From Flagellimonas meridianipacifica (GTDB taxonomy: Bacteria > Bacteroidota > Bacteroidia > Flavobacteriales > Flavobacteriaceae): 64,000 nt of DNA. The DNA is taken from NCBI RefSeq assembly GCF_003001695.1, contig NZ_PVYX01000001.1, positions 806,001-870,000 on the forward strand, given 5' to 3'. Position numbers and translations under genes: made by a program. Position 1 is the first letter of the stretch. Every line of letters starts with the position of its first letter. The notes below the pieces were generated by a model that saw only the letters and a list, made by a program, of their open reading frames with translations, had not been told where the DNA came from and made no database searches. Below, piece by piece: positions 1 through 9,521 of this stretch.

Positions 1-157
1 CTTCTGTTTTTGAACCCAAATCTTTCTGAATTTCCTTCAAACGTTCTTCTCTTCTTCCACAGAGTATAAGTCTGAATCCTTCTTTTGCCAATAGATTTGC
101 GGTGGCCTTTCCAATACCGCTGGTTGCACCCGTGATCAATACAGTTCTTTCTTCCAT
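1..157 (-). CDS. Short-chain dehydrogenase/reductase (N-terminal part, cut by window edge)
   Basis: Only the first ~52 residues are in the window; the gene continues past base 1. The ATG at 157 gives MEERTVLITGATSGIGKAT, the classical SDR Rossmann start with the TGxxxGIG nucleotide-binding motif at residues 9-16, followed by the first helix and an Arg-Arg after strand 2, which suggests NADP(H). It lies 10 nt downstream of the aldo-keto reductase stop on the same strand, so the two probably form an oxidoreductase operon. Substrate unknown. Confidence 0.85.
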   Translation of the reverse strand, partial: MEERTVLITGATSGIGKATANLLAKEGFRLILCGRREERLKEIQKDLGSKTE

Positions 158-167
158 TATTTTCCTT

Positions 168-1040
168 TTAGGGTACTTCATGCCCTTGGCTGGCCGCCAA
201 AAGGGTAAACCAATCTTGTAAATCAAGTTCAATATGGGCGGCTTCCGCAGAAGCCGTAATCCTTTCCTTGGTTGTAGTACCAATTACTGGAGATGGTTTT
301 GCTGGGTGTGTCAGCATCCATGCCAAAAGCAACTGGCTTTCCTCAACATTGTATTTCTGTGCCAGTTGTGAAAGAGTTTCCTTAATCTTACCTGTTTGTT
401 CGCTTCTTTCACGAAAAACTTTTCCCAACGGACTCCAAGACATTGCAAAACGATTCTTGCCTATGCAATCGTCGAATGTACCGTCGTACATAGGGTCTAA
501 ATGAGTAATGGAAAACTCAACTTGATTGGCACTTACATCAATATCCTTTTCCAACATGCTGATTTGGGAAGGCGTAAAATTGGAAACACCAAACTGTTTG
601 ATTTTTCCACTATCCAAGAGATGTGTTATGGCTTCGGCAATTTCAGGAGGGTTCATCAACGGGCTGGGCCGATGTATCAGAAACAAATCAAGGTAATCTG
701 TTTTCAATTTTTTGAGTGATTCTTCTGCAGACCAAATAATATAGTCCTTACTGTACTCATAATGTTTCAAACGATTTTTCCGGCCGGTGGTCATTTGTAT
801 ACCACATTTGGTTATCAATTGAATTGAAGACCTGTTTATTCCGCTTTCGGAAAAAGCATTGCCAAAGTCAGTCTCTGTGGTATAATCTCCGTAAATATCT
901 GCATGATCAAAAGTATGGAGCCCGTTCTCAAGACAATGCTCCATCAAATCAATCATACCTGTTTTGGAAAGTTGCTTTCCCCAACTTCCCCATGTCATCG
1001 TTCCCGCTATAATTGGGGAATAGTTTTTAATAGTTTGCAT
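168..1040 (-). CDS. Aldo/keto reductase
   Basis: A 290-residue protein of normal AKR length. The catalytic tetrad can be placed: Asp45 and Tyr50 in FDHADIYG, Lys78 in ITKCG, and His123 in LFLIHRP. The C-terminal part has the usual PVIGTTTKERI cofactor segment. The overall pattern resembles the YdhF-type oxidoreductase branch. NAD(P)H-dependent reduction of a carbonyl is expected; the substrate cannot be told. It is followed 10 nt later by an SDR on the same strand. The start is the ATG at 1040. Confidence 0.9.
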   Translation of the reverse strand: MQTIKNYSPIIAGTMTWGSWGKQLSKTGMIDLMEHCLENGLHTFDHADIYGDYTTETDFGNAFSESGINRSSIQLITKCGIQMTTGRKNRLKHYEYSKDYIIWSAEESLKKLKTDYLDLFLIHRPSPLMNPPEIAEAITHLLDSGKIKQFGVSNFTPSQISMLEKDIDVSANQVEFSITHLDPMYDGTFDDCIGKNRFAMSWSPLGKVFRERSEQTGKIKETLSQLAQKYNVEESQLLLAWMLTHPAKPSPVIGTTTKERITASAEAAHIELDLQDWFTLLAASQGHEVP

Positions 1041-1198
1041 ATAGGGTGAAAGTATAAAAATAAACCCTTAAATACTTCCCAAAACTAAGGGCTTGCCGTT
1101 TTTTTTAACCATTAATTAACAGCCGCTTTTTAAATTAATTTTCATTTTGCAATCCTTAGAAAAAACACTATCATTAACCTTTGCGACAAAAGTTTTGT

Positions 1199-2203
1199 AT
1201 GGAAGAAAACACTACTATTGATATTAGTGCTGTGAATGAGAAAATAACGCATGAAAGTGCTTTTATTGATTTGCTCACCTCGGAAATGAATAAGGCCATA
1301 GTTGGTCAAAAACATATGGTAGAGCGTTTGCTGATAGGTCTTTTGGGCCAAGGTCATATTTTGCTAGAAGGTGTTCCAGGCCTTGCAAAGACACTTGCCA
1401 TCAATACTTTGGCTAAGGCAGTCAAGGGTAGCTTTAGCAGAATTCAGTTTACTCCAGATTTACTTCCGGCAGATGTCGTGGGTACTTTGATATACAACAT
1501 TAAGGAGAATGATTTCTCCATTAAAAAAGGACCTATTTTCGCCAATTTTGTTTTGGCTGATGAGATTAACCGTGCCCCTGCCAAAGTGCAATCCGCTCTG
1601 TTGGAAGCCATGCAGGAAAAGCAGGTAACAATCGGTGATGAAACCTTTATATTGGATAAGCCCTTCTTGGTAATGGCTACCCAAAACCCGGTAGAACAAG
1701 AAGGAACATACCCACTACCTGAAGCTCAAGTAGACCGTTTCATGCTGAAAACCGTGATAGATTATCCCAAATTAAATGAGGAGCAGCTTATTATTCGCCA
1801 GAACCTTCGCAGTACCGCTGGTGAGCCTGTAAACCCGGTGGTAAGCCTAAAACAAATTTTGAGCGCCCAACAGACCGTCCGTGAAGTATACATGGATGAA
1901 AAAATTGAAAAATATATCCTGGACCTGATTTTCGCAACCAGGTATCCAGAAAAATATAACCTCGACCAATTAAAACCCCTAATCAGCTTTGGAGCTTCAC
2001 CCAGGGGAAGTATCAATTTGGCAAATGCTTCCAAATGCTACGCATTTATTAAACGAAGAGGATACGTTATTCCAGAAGATGTTAGAGCCGTGGTTCATGA
2101 TGTGCTGCGACACAGAATTGGAATAACTTATGAAGCTGAAGCAGAAAATGTGACATCTGAAGAAATTATCAACAAGATAGTCAACGAAGTGGAAGTACCT
2201 TAA
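1199..2203 (+). CDS. MoxR-family AAA+ ATPase, first gene of the Bat operon
   Basis: The frame is open from 1181, but the ATG at 1199 (MEENTTIDIS) gives a 334-residue protein of normal MoxR length. Walker A is GVPGLAKT (residues 58-65) and Walker B is VLADE (118-122) followed by INRAP; sensor and arginine-finger regions follow. MoxR proteins are chaperone-like ATPases that act with VWA-domain partners, here encoded directly downstream. A degenerate -7 box (TTAACCTTTG, 1174-1183) lies shortly upstream. No Shine-Dalgarno is seen, as is usual in this phylum. Confidence 0.92.
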   Translation: MEENTTIDISAVNEKITHESAFIDLLTSEMNKAIVGQKHMVERLLIGLLGQGHILLEGVPGLAKTLAINTLAKAVKGSFSRIQFTPDLLPADVVGTLIYNIKENDFSIKKGPIFANFVLADEINRAPAKVQSALLEAMQEKQVTIGDETFILDKPFLVMATQNPVEQEGTYPLPEAQVDRFMLKTVIDYPKLNEEQLIIRQNLRSTAGEPVNPVVSLKQILSAQQTVREVYMDEKIEKYILDLIFATRYPEKYNLDQLKPLISFGASPRGSINLANASKCYAFIKRRGYVIPEDVRAVVHDVLRHRIGITYEAEAENVTSEEIINKIVNEVEVP

Positions 2204-2212
2204 CCCAATGCA

Positions 2213-2286
2213 TAATTAACAATGGACAATTGACCAAGGGCCCAAAACCCTTAAAAAAGAATTGAACATTGTAAAATTGTTAATTA
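2213..2286. repeat. Imperfect inverted repeat between moxR and DUF58 gene
   Basis: The left arm starts TAATTAACAATGG (2213) and the right arm ends AAATTGTTAATTA (2286). The outer 11 bases match as a perfect inverted repeat and inner blocks ACAATTGA / TCAATTC also pair. It fills most of the 88-nt gap and looks like a small palindromic intergenic repeat rather than a terminator, since no T-run follows. Confidence 0.5.
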
Positions 2287-2291
2287 AGCAA

Positions 2292-3158
2292 ATGGATACG
2301 AAAGAACTACTTAAGAAAGTACGGAAAATTGAAATAAAGACCAGACGTCTTTCCGATCATATTTTTGGTGGGGAGTACCACTCTACCTTTAAGGGAAGAG
2401 GTATGACCTTTAGCGAAGTTCGTCAGTATCAATTTGGGGATGATGTTCGGAATATAGATTGGAACGTTACGGCTCGCTACAACGAACCCTTTGTCAAAGT
2501 GTTTGAAGAAGAGAGGGAGCTAACCATGATGCTTATGGTTGATGTGAGTGGTTCCGAGCTTTTTGGTACAGCAAAGCAGTTCAAAAAAGAGGTTATTACC
2601 GAAATATCTGCCACCTTGGCTTTTTCTGCCTTGCAGAATAATGATAAAGTAGGTCTAATCCTGTTTTCAGACGAAGTAGAACTGTTCATCCCTCCAAAAA
2701 AGGGCAAGAGCCATGTATTACGAATTATTCGTGAACTTTTGGAGTTTACTCCAAAAAGCAGTGAGACCAACATCACCGAAGCCTTCAAGTTTTTAACCAA
2801 TGTGATGAAAAAGAAGGCCATTGTTTTCTTGCTTTCAGATTTTATAGCGGATGACTACGATGCAACACTCCGTATTGTGGGAAATAAACATGACGTGACG
2901 GGCATTAGGGTATATGACCAAAAAGAAGAATCCATGCCCAATTTAGGAATGGTCCAAATGCAGGATGCCGAAACTGGAGTGTTGGAGTTGGTCAATACCC
3001 GTTCCAAAAAAGTGCGTAGTGCCTATGGACAATTTCATAAGGATAAAGTGGAATACTTTTCAGATTCTTTTGCCAAATCAGGTAGTGGTATAATCCATTG
3101 CAGGGTAGATGAAAGCTATGTGAAAAAACTATTGGGCTATTTTAAGAGAAGGGGATAA
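2292..3158 (+). CDS. DUF58 domain protein (MoxR partner)
   Basis: The frame is open from a TTG at 2262, but that start lies inside an inverted repeat; the ATG at 2292 (MDTKELLKKV) gives 288 residues. The DUF58 signature is clear: R44 to W57 with QYQFGDD and NIDWNVTAR, then a VWA-like segment with DVSGS (84-88), here as in most DUF58 proteins a variant of the MIDAS motif. DUF58 proteins sit beside MoxR in many bacteria. The stop overlaps the next ATG by one base (TAATG), indicating translational coupling. Confidence 0.9.
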   Translation: MDTKELLKKVRKIEIKTRRLSDHIFGGEYHSTFKGRGMTFSEVRQYQFGDDVRNIDWNVTARYNEPFVKVFEEERELTMMLMVDVSGSELFGTAKQFKKEVITEISATLAFSALQNNDKVGLILFSDEVELFIPPKKGKSHVLRIIRELLEFTPKSSETNITEAFKFLTNVMKKKAIVFLLSDFIADDYDATLRIVGNKHDVTGIRVYDQKEESMPNLGMVQMQDAETGVLELVNTRSKKVRSAYGQFHKDKVEYFSDSFAKSGSGIIHCRVDESYVKKLLGYFKRRG

Positions 3159-4813
3159 TGAAGTTGGTGAAATACATATCGGAAATACAACAGAGTTCAT
3201 TGAAACTTCGGATAGTATGTTTCATGGCTTTTATTCCACTCTTTGGATTTTCCCAAAACACATCTAAAGTCTCTTCAAAAATTGATACTACCTCCATAAG
3301 AATCGGGGAGCAAATCCAGTATATTATTACTGTAGAAACCGATTCCATAAATATTGTTCATTTTCCGGAGGGGCAAACCTTTTCGCCTTTGGAAACGGTT
3401 GAAGCCTTGCTTACCGATACCATCAAAGAGAGTAATCGAGTAAAACTTCAGCGTATTTATGCCCTTACACAATTTGATAGCGGGTCATATACAATTCCGC
3501 CTCAGCGTATTGCCATCAATGAGCAACCCTTCTTCACCGACTCTTTTCAGATAAAGGTTGCGGATGTGGTTGTGGACACCACCAAGCAAAAAATGTATGA
3601 CATCAAACCGCTTATTCAAGTTGATCGCAGTTATGCCAAACTTTGGTGGATCATATTTTGGGTAGTTCTCGCACTGTTGATTATTGGTGGTCTGGTGTAT
3701 TGGTTCTTTTTACGGAAAAAACCTTTGACCGAAGAGGAAAAAGAGGCACTACTGCCTCCGTATGACCGCGCACTTTTAGAACTAAAGCGTTTAGAGAATT
3801 CTAGGTATTTGATTCAAGATGAATACAAAAAATACTACTCTGAGCTAACAGATATTGTTCGGTCTTATTTGGAAGAGGATGTTCAGGTTACCGCATTGGA
3901 AAGTACCACGGACCAGCTTATTACCAAGTTGGAAATGCTGAAAGATTCAGGAGAACTTCAACTTGAAGATGAAACCATAAAACAATTCCAACAAATACTT
4001 AGAACAGCAGATTTGGTGAAGTTTGCTCGTTCCAAACCATCCACTTCAGTAGCTGAACAGGACCGAAAATTAGTGGAGGAAATTGTAGTAAAAACGCATG
4101 ATGCCCTTCCCGAGCCAACCGAAGAAGAGCTTTTATTGAACGAGGAGTATTTGGAAGAATTGGCGAAGAAGAAACAACGTAGGCGAATTTATTGGGCCGC
4201 TGCTATTTTTGCGGGACTTCTTATTTTAGGAACTACATTTTCCCTTATTTTCTTTGGTGCGAAGCAAGTGAGGGATACCGTTTTTGGATACCCCACCAAA
4301 GACCTTCTGGAAGGTGAATGGGTATTTAGTTCCTACGGATATCCTCCAGTGGAATTGGAAACCCCAGATGTTTTGGTTCGTAATGAAGCTGAACTTCCAG
4401 AAGAAGCACAGGAATTGGTAAAAGAGCTTCAAACTTTTCGCTACGGAAGCTATGTAGGCCTTTTTGGTGTAAGCACCAGTTCTGTGACCTATAAAGAACA
4501 AACAGAACCCAATTTTGAGGCTGCAATTGCAGGAACTCTATCCACGTTTGAAGCCTTGGGGCTTAAAAATATTATTACCAAGCAAGAAGAATTTACAACT
4601 AAATCCGGTGTGCAGGGACTTAAAACCTATGGTACTGGAAATTATAAGAATCCATTAAACAATGAATCCAAAAAAGCGAAATACAATATCCTTTCCTTTG
4701 GTGGAAAAGGATTTATGCAACAGGTCATTATCACTTGGGAAGATGGTGATGAATATGCAGAACAAATTGTAGATCGTATATTGGGCTCGCTCGAAGTTAA
4801 AACACAGGCTTAG
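3158..4813 (+). CDS. Bat-operon membrane protein with two TM segments, unknown function
   Basis: A 551-residue protein. A hydrophobic N-terminus (CFMAFIPLFGFSQ) looks like a signal peptide. Residues ~35-145 form a BatD-like beta domain starting at IRIGEQIQY, followed by a TM helix (~165-187), a charged cytoplasmic helical region, a second TM (~347-370), and a C-terminal domain outside the membrane. It sits between the DUF58 and BatA genes, where related Bacteroidota operons also carry an uncharacterised membrane protein. It starts one base inside the preceding stop codon. Role inferred from context only: a component of the same envelope complex. Confidence 0.75.
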   Translation: MKLVKYISEIQQSSLKLRIVCFMAFIPLFGFSQNTSKVSSKIDTTSIRIGEQIQYIITVETDSINIVHFPEGQTFSPLETVEALLTDTIKESNRVKLQRIYALTQFDSGSYTIPPQRIAINEQPFFTDSFQIKVADVVVDTTKQKMYDIKPLIQVDRSYAKLWWIIFWVVLALLIIGGLVYWFFLRKKPLTEEEKEALLPPYDRALLELKRLENSRYLIQDEYKKYYSELTDIVRSYLEEDVQVTALESTTDQLITKLEMLKDSGELQLEDETIKQFQQILRTADLVKFARSKPSTSVAEQDRKLVEEIVVKTHDALPEPTEEELLLNEEYLEELAKKKQRRRIYWAAAIFAGLLILGTTFSLIFFGAKQVRDTVFGYPTKDLLEGEWVFSSYGYPPVELETPDVLVRNEAELPEEAQELVKELQTFRYGSYVGLFGVSTSSVTYKEQTEPNFEAAIAGTLSTFEALGLKNIITKQEEFTTKSGVQGLKTYGTGNYKNPLNNESKKAKYNILSFGGKGFMQQVIITWEDGDEYAEQIVDRILGSLEVKTQA

Positions 4814-4815
4814 AA

Positions 4816-5814
4816 ATGTTTGAGAATGTAGAATTTGCAAATCCACAATTTTTCTGGTTGCTGCTCCTGCTGCCTCTGGCAATTCTATGGTATTTCCTTA
4901 AACGAAAGCAAGAGGTTGCTTCCCTGCGTATTTCAAGTATCAAAGGATTTACTGTAAAAAGTATTATTTCCAAGCTTAGGCCCTTACTTTTTGTACTTCG
5001 CCTTTTGGCCTTGGCGGCCATCATTACAGCTTTGGCACGACCACAGACGGAAGATATTTCGACACGAACCAAGACCACCAAGGGAATCGACATTGTCATG
5101 GCTATTGACGTTTCCAGTAGTATGTTGGCCAAAGACCTAAAACCTGATAGATTGACCGCACTTAAAAAAGTAGCAGCTGATTTTATCAAAAAACGACCCA
5201 ATGACCGCATTGGTTTGGTGGCCTACGCTGGTGAAAGCTATACCAAGACGCCCATCACCAGTGACAAGACCATAGTTTTGAGCGCCCTTAGGCAAATAAC
5301 GCATGGCGAACTTGAAGATGGAACAGCAATTGGTATGGGGTTGGCCACTTCGGTAAACCGACTTAAAGAAAGTAAAGCCATAAGTAAGGTTATTATATTG
5401 CTTACGGATGGTGTGAACAACTCTGGTTTCATTGAACCTTCCACGGCGGCGGATTTAGCGGTAGAATTCGGAATCAAAACCTATACCATTGGTTTGGGCA
5501 CCAATGGAAACGCACTATCTCCAATAGCTTACAACAGGGACGGTTCTTTCAGGTTTGGTATGCGTCAGGTAGAAATTGATGAAAAGCTGTTGGAAGAAAT
5601 AGCCTCTGCAACGGGAGGTAAATACTTCAGGGCAACGGATAATGAGAAGTTGGAAGAAATCTATGACGAAATCAATAAACTTGAAAAAACGGAAATAGAA
5701 GAGTTCAAATATTACAAATACGATGAAAAGTTTAGGCCCTTGGTGCTTCTGGCAGGAGTTTTGCTTCTATTGGAGTGGGGTCTGCGTAGTTCGATATTTA
5801 AAAGCTTCATCTAG
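4816..5814 (+). CDS. batA: VWA-domain membrane protein BatA
   Basis: A 332-residue protein with an N-terminal TM helix (~11-28), a second TM (~56-74), a von Willebrand A domain with the MIDAS motif DVSSS (98-102) in IDIVMAIDVSSSM, a later LTDG metal-binding loop, and a C-terminal hydrophobic anchor (LVLLAGVLLLLEWGL). This layout is typical of BatA, a component of the Bacteroides aerotolerance operon. It begins 2 nt after the upstream stop and ends 5 nt before batB, so it is part of one transcript. Confidence 0.9.
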   Translation: MFENVEFANPQFFWLLLLLPLAILWYFLKRKQEVASLRISSIKGFTVKSIISKLRPLLFVLRLLALAAIITALARPQTEDISTRTKTTKGIDIVMAIDVSSSMLAKDLKPDRLTALKKVAADFIKKRPNDRIGLVAYAGESYTKTPITSDKTIVLSALRQITHGELEDGTAIGMGLATSVNRLKESKAISKVIILLTDGVNNSGFIEPSTAADLAVEFGIKTYTIGLGTNGNALSPIAYNRDGSFRFGMRQVEIDEKLLEEIASATGGKYFRATDNEKLEEIYDEINKLEKTEIEEFKYYKYDEKFRPLVLLAGVLLLLEWGLRSSIFKSFI

Positions 5815-5819
5815 GTACA

Positions 5820-6866
5820 ATGATTCAGTTTGACGAAAAAATATATTTTTATCTCTTAGCCATACTTCCGGTAATGGCAGCAGCTTTCTTTTTTCTTCAA
5901 ATATGGAAAAGAAGAGCCCAAAAACAGTTTGCCGATACACGACTGTTGCGCAGATTGGCTCCGGATAAATCTCAATTCAAGTCCGCATTGAAGCTTTTAT
6001 TTCTTCTGGCAGGATTGGGGTTTTTGATTTTGGGCTTAGTAAATCCCAAAATCGGTACCAAGTTGGAGACTGTAAAACGGGAAGGGGTTGATATTGTATT
6101 TGCCATCGACGTTTCCAAAAGTATGCTTGCTGAGGATATTGCTCCCAATCGTATGGAAAAAGCCAAGAGATTGGTCTCGGAGATTATCAATCAATTGGCC
6201 AGTGACCGAATTGGAATTATAGCCTACGCGGGCCAAGCTTATCCCCAATTGCCCATAACCACCGATTACGGGGCGGCTAAAATGTTCCTTCAAGCCATGA
6301 ACACCAATATGCTTTCCTCCCAAGGAACAGCAATTAATGCGGCCATAGATTTGGCAAGCACCTATTTTGATGACGAAGAGCAAACCAATAGAGTGCTATT
6401 TATTGTTTCTGATGGAGAAGACCACTCTGAGAGAACGACAATCAGTGCGGTTGAAAATGCCACTCAAAACGGTATCAGAATTTTCACCTTGGGGGTTGGA
6501 AAACCCAAAGGTGCACCAATACCCATCAAAAGAAATGGAGTTGTTGAGAGTTTAAAAAAGGATAATCAAGGTGAAGTGGTCATCACCAAATTGAATGAGG
6601 CAGTGCTATCCGAAATAGCAGACGAGGGAAATGGGGTTTATATAAATGGTTCCAATACAGATGAAGCGGTTGAATTCATCAAAGAACAATTGGCCCAAAT
6701 GGATAAAAAAGAATTTGAGGCCAAACAATTTGCAGAATACAAAGACCAATTCCAATGGTTTCTGGCAATCGGTCTGTTCTTTTTATTTTTGGATATCTTC
6801 CTGCTTGATAGAAAAACCAAATGGTTGAAAAAACTTAATCTTTTCAATGAACATGATGATGTATAA
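5820..6866 (+). CDS. batB: VWA-domain membrane protein BatB
   Basis: A 348-residue paralogue of the preceding BatA: TM helices at ~10-27 and ~58-74, a VWA domain with MIDAS DVSKS (97-101), the Thr and SDGED metal-site loops, and a C-terminal TM (WFLAIGLFFLFLDIFLL). The BatA/BatB pair is expected to form a membrane complex worked on by the MoxR ATPase. Its last 20 bases overlap the start of batC. Confidence 0.9.
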   Translation: MIQFDEKIYFYLLAILPVMAAAFFFLQIWKRRAQKQFADTRLLRRLAPDKSQFKSALKLLFLLAGLGFLILGLVNPKIGTKLETVKREGVDIVFAIDVSKSMLAEDIAPNRMEKAKRLVSEIINQLASDRIGIIAYAGQAYPQLPITTDYGAAKMFLQAMNTNMLSSQGTAINAAIDLASTYFDDEEQTNRVLFIVSDGEDHSERTTISAVENATQNGIRIFTLGVGKPKGAPIPIKRNGVVESLKKDNQGEVVITKLNEAVLSEIADEGNGVYINGSNTDEAVEFIKEQLAQMDKKEFEAKQFAEYKDQFQWFLAIGLFFLFLDIFLLDRKTKWLKKLNLFNEHDDV

Positions 6867-7740
6867 GGAGATAGGATTTTTGGGTCTGTTTTTGATATTT
6901 GGGCTTACTACATGGGCCCAAGATGCAGAGGCGGAAAAAGCTGCAGAAAAAGCATTGAAGAACTCTACCAATCTTACTTGGGAGGCCAACAAGGAATTAA
7001 CAGCCAATGATTTTACCGGGGCGGAATCCGATTATAGACGTGCCATTTCCAAAAGCAAAAAAAATGCAGTTGCCCCTTACAATTTAGGCAACGCCTACTA
7101 TAATCGAGAAAGCTTTAGCGAGGCATTTGGCAGATATAAACAGGCTGGGGAAACTGCTACCTCCAAAGATGGAAAGCATAAATCGTTTCACAACATGGGC
7201 AATGTGTTCATGAAAAACAAGGAATACGAAAAAGCCGTCGAAGCCTATAAAGAGGCTCTACGAAACAATCCCAAGGATGAAGAGACTCGATATAATCTGG
7301 CCTTGGCTAAAGAAATGCTAAAAAAGCAACAAGACGAGCAGCAAAACGACCAAGACAAGGACGATAAAGACAAACAGGACCAGCAAGACCAAAAAGACAA
7401 GAATCAGGATCAAAACAACCAGGGGGACAATAACAAGGATAACGAAGGGGAACAGGACCAGGATGAAAATAAGGATCAAGGTGATGAAGGAAAAAATGGG
7501 GACAACAAGCCTGAAGAAAATCAAGAGGGCGAAGGAGATAAGAAAAAGGAACAAGAACAAAAACCCAGCGAAGGAGACCAGCCTGACCAACAGAAACAAC
7601 AACCCAGACCAAATCAACTCTCCAAACAGCAAATCCAGAATTTGCTAGAGGCCATGCAAAACGAAGAGAAAAAGGTGCAGGAAAAAATGGAGGCAAGAAA
7701 GGTTAGAGGTAAGAAAATTAAAAACGAGAAAGATTGGTGA
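6847..7740 (+). CDS. batC: TPR protein BatC with acidic, Gln-rich tail
   Basis: Of several clustered start codons (MNMMMYKEI), the first ATG at 6847 lies inside batB. A signal peptide runs to about TTWAQ. TPR repeats occupy ~residues 35-160 (PYNLGNAYYNR, HNMGNVFMKNKEYEKAVEAY, TRYNLALAKEML). The last ~130 residues are a low-complexity stretch of Asp, Gln, Asn, Glu and Lys ending in a basic coil. This fits BatC, a periplasmic TPR member of the Bat complex. The repetitive DNA here also produces long spurious antisense ORFs. Confidence 0.85.
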   Translation: MNMMMYKEIGFLGLFLIFGLTTWAQDAEAEKAAEKALKNSTNLTWEANKELTANDFTGAESDYRRAISKSKKNAVAPYNLGNAYYNRESFSEAFGRYKQAGETATSKDGKHKSFHNMGNVFMKNKEYEKAVEAYKEALRNNPKDEETRYNLALAKEMLKKQQDEQQNDQDKDDKDKQDQQDQKDKNQDQNNQGDNNKDNEGEQDQDENKDQGDEGKNGDNKPEENQEGEGDKKKEQEQKPSEGDQPDQQKQQPRPNQLSKQQIQNLLEAMQNEEKKVQEKMEARKVRGKKIKNEKDW

Positions 7741-9521
7741 TGTTGAAGTGGGGCGTTTTTTTTACTACAATTTTATCTACTGCCCTCTTTTGGGCATCAG
7801 ACGTAAGTGCCCAAGAAGAAATAACCTTTGAACTCAAATTGAGTAAAGAAAAACTAGGGATAAACGAACGCCTAAGGGCAGAGTTTACCATGAACAAGGA
7901 TGGAGACAATTTCAACCCTCCATCTTTTGAAGGTTTTAAGGTGGTAATGGGGCCGTCTCAATCCATAGCTTCTTCATGGATTAATGGAAAACGCACCTAT
8001 TCCAAAACATATACTTACATATTAGTCCCTACAGCAAGAGGAAGATTTACTATCAAACAGGCTACCATTGAAATTAATGGAGAAACCTACAAAACCCTGT
8101 CCAAAACCGTTGAGGTTACTGCCGCGGTAGACAAGCCGAATGATCAAAAGACAGTAGATGATGTAGCAGATGAAAGCCTACATTTAGTAGCAGAAGTATC
8201 TAAAGGCAATCCATATCTAAACGAAGCGGTAACGGTTATTTACAAACTCTATGTAAGTCCGAACATCAACGTGACCAACTACCGTTCGCTGGACAGCCCC
8301 AAATACAATGATTTTTGGAGCCAAGACATTCCGGTTACCAAGCATACTGCTCAAAATGGAACCTATAAAGGAAAGCCCTATCGCTACGTGGTACTTAAAA
8401 GAGTAGTGCTTTATCCTCAAAAATCAGGTAAATTGGATATAGAGCCCTTGTCTCTTGAGATTTTTGTTGATGTCCCCACTAACCGAAGGGATTTCTTTGG
8501 AGGACGCATTTACACACAGACAAGCAAAACGGTATCTGCTGGTAGAAGAACCCTTACGGTGAAATCCTTACCGGAAGCAGGGAAACCTGCAAACTTTGGG
8601 GGAGCCGTAGGTGATTTTAAATTTCAGGTCACTTCAAGTAAGAAGAGGTTAAACGCTTCAGAATCGCTTCAAGCCAAAGTAGAAGTGTCAGGAAAAGGAA
8701 ATTTGAAACTGTTTCAATTGCCGGAACCTGAGTTACCGAGCTCTCTTGAGGTATACGAGCCTGAATACAACGAAAATGTCCGTACAAACCTTTCGGGTAT
8801 GGAGGGGAAAGTGGCCAACAACTACACTGTGGTTCCCTCTTTTAGGGGAAAATATCCAATCCCCAGTATTTCGTTTAGCTATTTTAATCCCAAGACCTCA
8901 AGGTACGTTACTTTAAACTCTGAAGAAATCAACATCGAAGTTTTGGAAGGTCCTGCGGGAAATAATACGGTTAGCCCTGTAGCTTCCAATGTAAACAAAC
9001 AGCTGGTGGTGCCCACCGGCAAACAGTTTCACTTTATAAAACTACGGCCCAATCTCACTAAAATTGGAACGGATTATTTCTTTGGTTCAAACACTTTTTA
9101 TATTCTGCTTTTTGCGCCAATTCTATTAATTCCTATCGCTGTATTTTCTTTTAAGAAAAGAGAAGCGATTGCAAGTGATATTGAAGGCAATAAAATTAAA
9201 AGAGCAAACCGTCTGGCCAAAAAGTATCTCTCCACAGCTAAAAAGGAATTGGGCAATAAGGAGGCTTTTTATGTGGCTTTAGAAAAAGGCTTGCACAATT
9301 ACTTAAAGGCCAAATTAAAAATTGAGACTTCAGAATTCAGTAAAGAAAAAATCACCTCTATTCTAGATGAAAAACTAGTTGATTCTTTGGACATTGAGGG
9401 TTTTATTAGTTTGTTGACCAACTGTGAAATGGCTAGGTACAGCCCTTTTTCAGATGTACAGATGCAGCAGGATTATGAAAAGGCGAGCGAAGTCATCTCA
9501 AAATTGGATAAACAACTATGA
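7740..9521 (+). CDS. batD: BatD family protein (oxygen tolerance)
   Basis: Frame open from a TTG at 7734; the ATG at 7740 (MLKWGVFFTT) overlaps the batC stop as TGATG, so coupling favours it (593 residues). Signal peptide to about DVSAQ, then beta-rich BatD domains (EITFELKLSKEKLGINERL... at the N-terminus), a TM helix near residues 445-465 (TFYILLFAPILLIPIAVF), and a cytoplasmic helical C-terminus. BatD is the large extracytoplasmic component of the Bat operon. It ends overlapping batE by 4 nt. Confidence 0.9.
   Translation: MLKWGVFFTTILSTALFWASDVSAQEEITFELKLSKEKLGINERLRAEFTMNKDGDNFNPPSFEGFKVVMGPSQSIASSWINGKRTYSKTYTYILVPTARGRFTIKQATIEINGETYKTLSKTVEVTAAVDKPNDQKTVDDVADESLHLVAEVSKGNPYLNEAVTVIYKLYVSPNINVTNYRSLDSPKYNDFWSQDIPVTKHTAQNGTYKGKPYRYVVLKRVVLYPQKSGKLDIEPLSLEIFVDVPTNRRDFFGGRIYTQTSKTVSAGRRTLTVKSLPEAGKPANFGGAVGDFKFQVTSSKKRLNASESLQAKVEVSGKGNLKLFQLPEPELPSSLEVYEPEYNENVRTNLSGMEGKVANNYTVVPSFRGKYPIPSISFSYFNPKTSRYVTLNSEEINIEVLEGPAGNNTVSPVASNVNKQLVVPTGKQFHFIKLRPNLTKIGTDYFFGSNTFYILLFAPILLIPIAVFSFKKREAIASDIEGNKIKRANRLAKKYLSTAKKELGNKEAFYVALEKGLHNYLKAKLKIETSEFSKEKITSILDEKLVDSLDIEGFISLLTNCEMARYSPFSDVQMQQDYEKASEVISKLDKQL

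Noticed and set aside
7307-7696. Long antisense ORFs opposite batC
   Set aside because: They mirror the low-complexity Asp/Gln/Lys codons of batC and have no protein-like composition.
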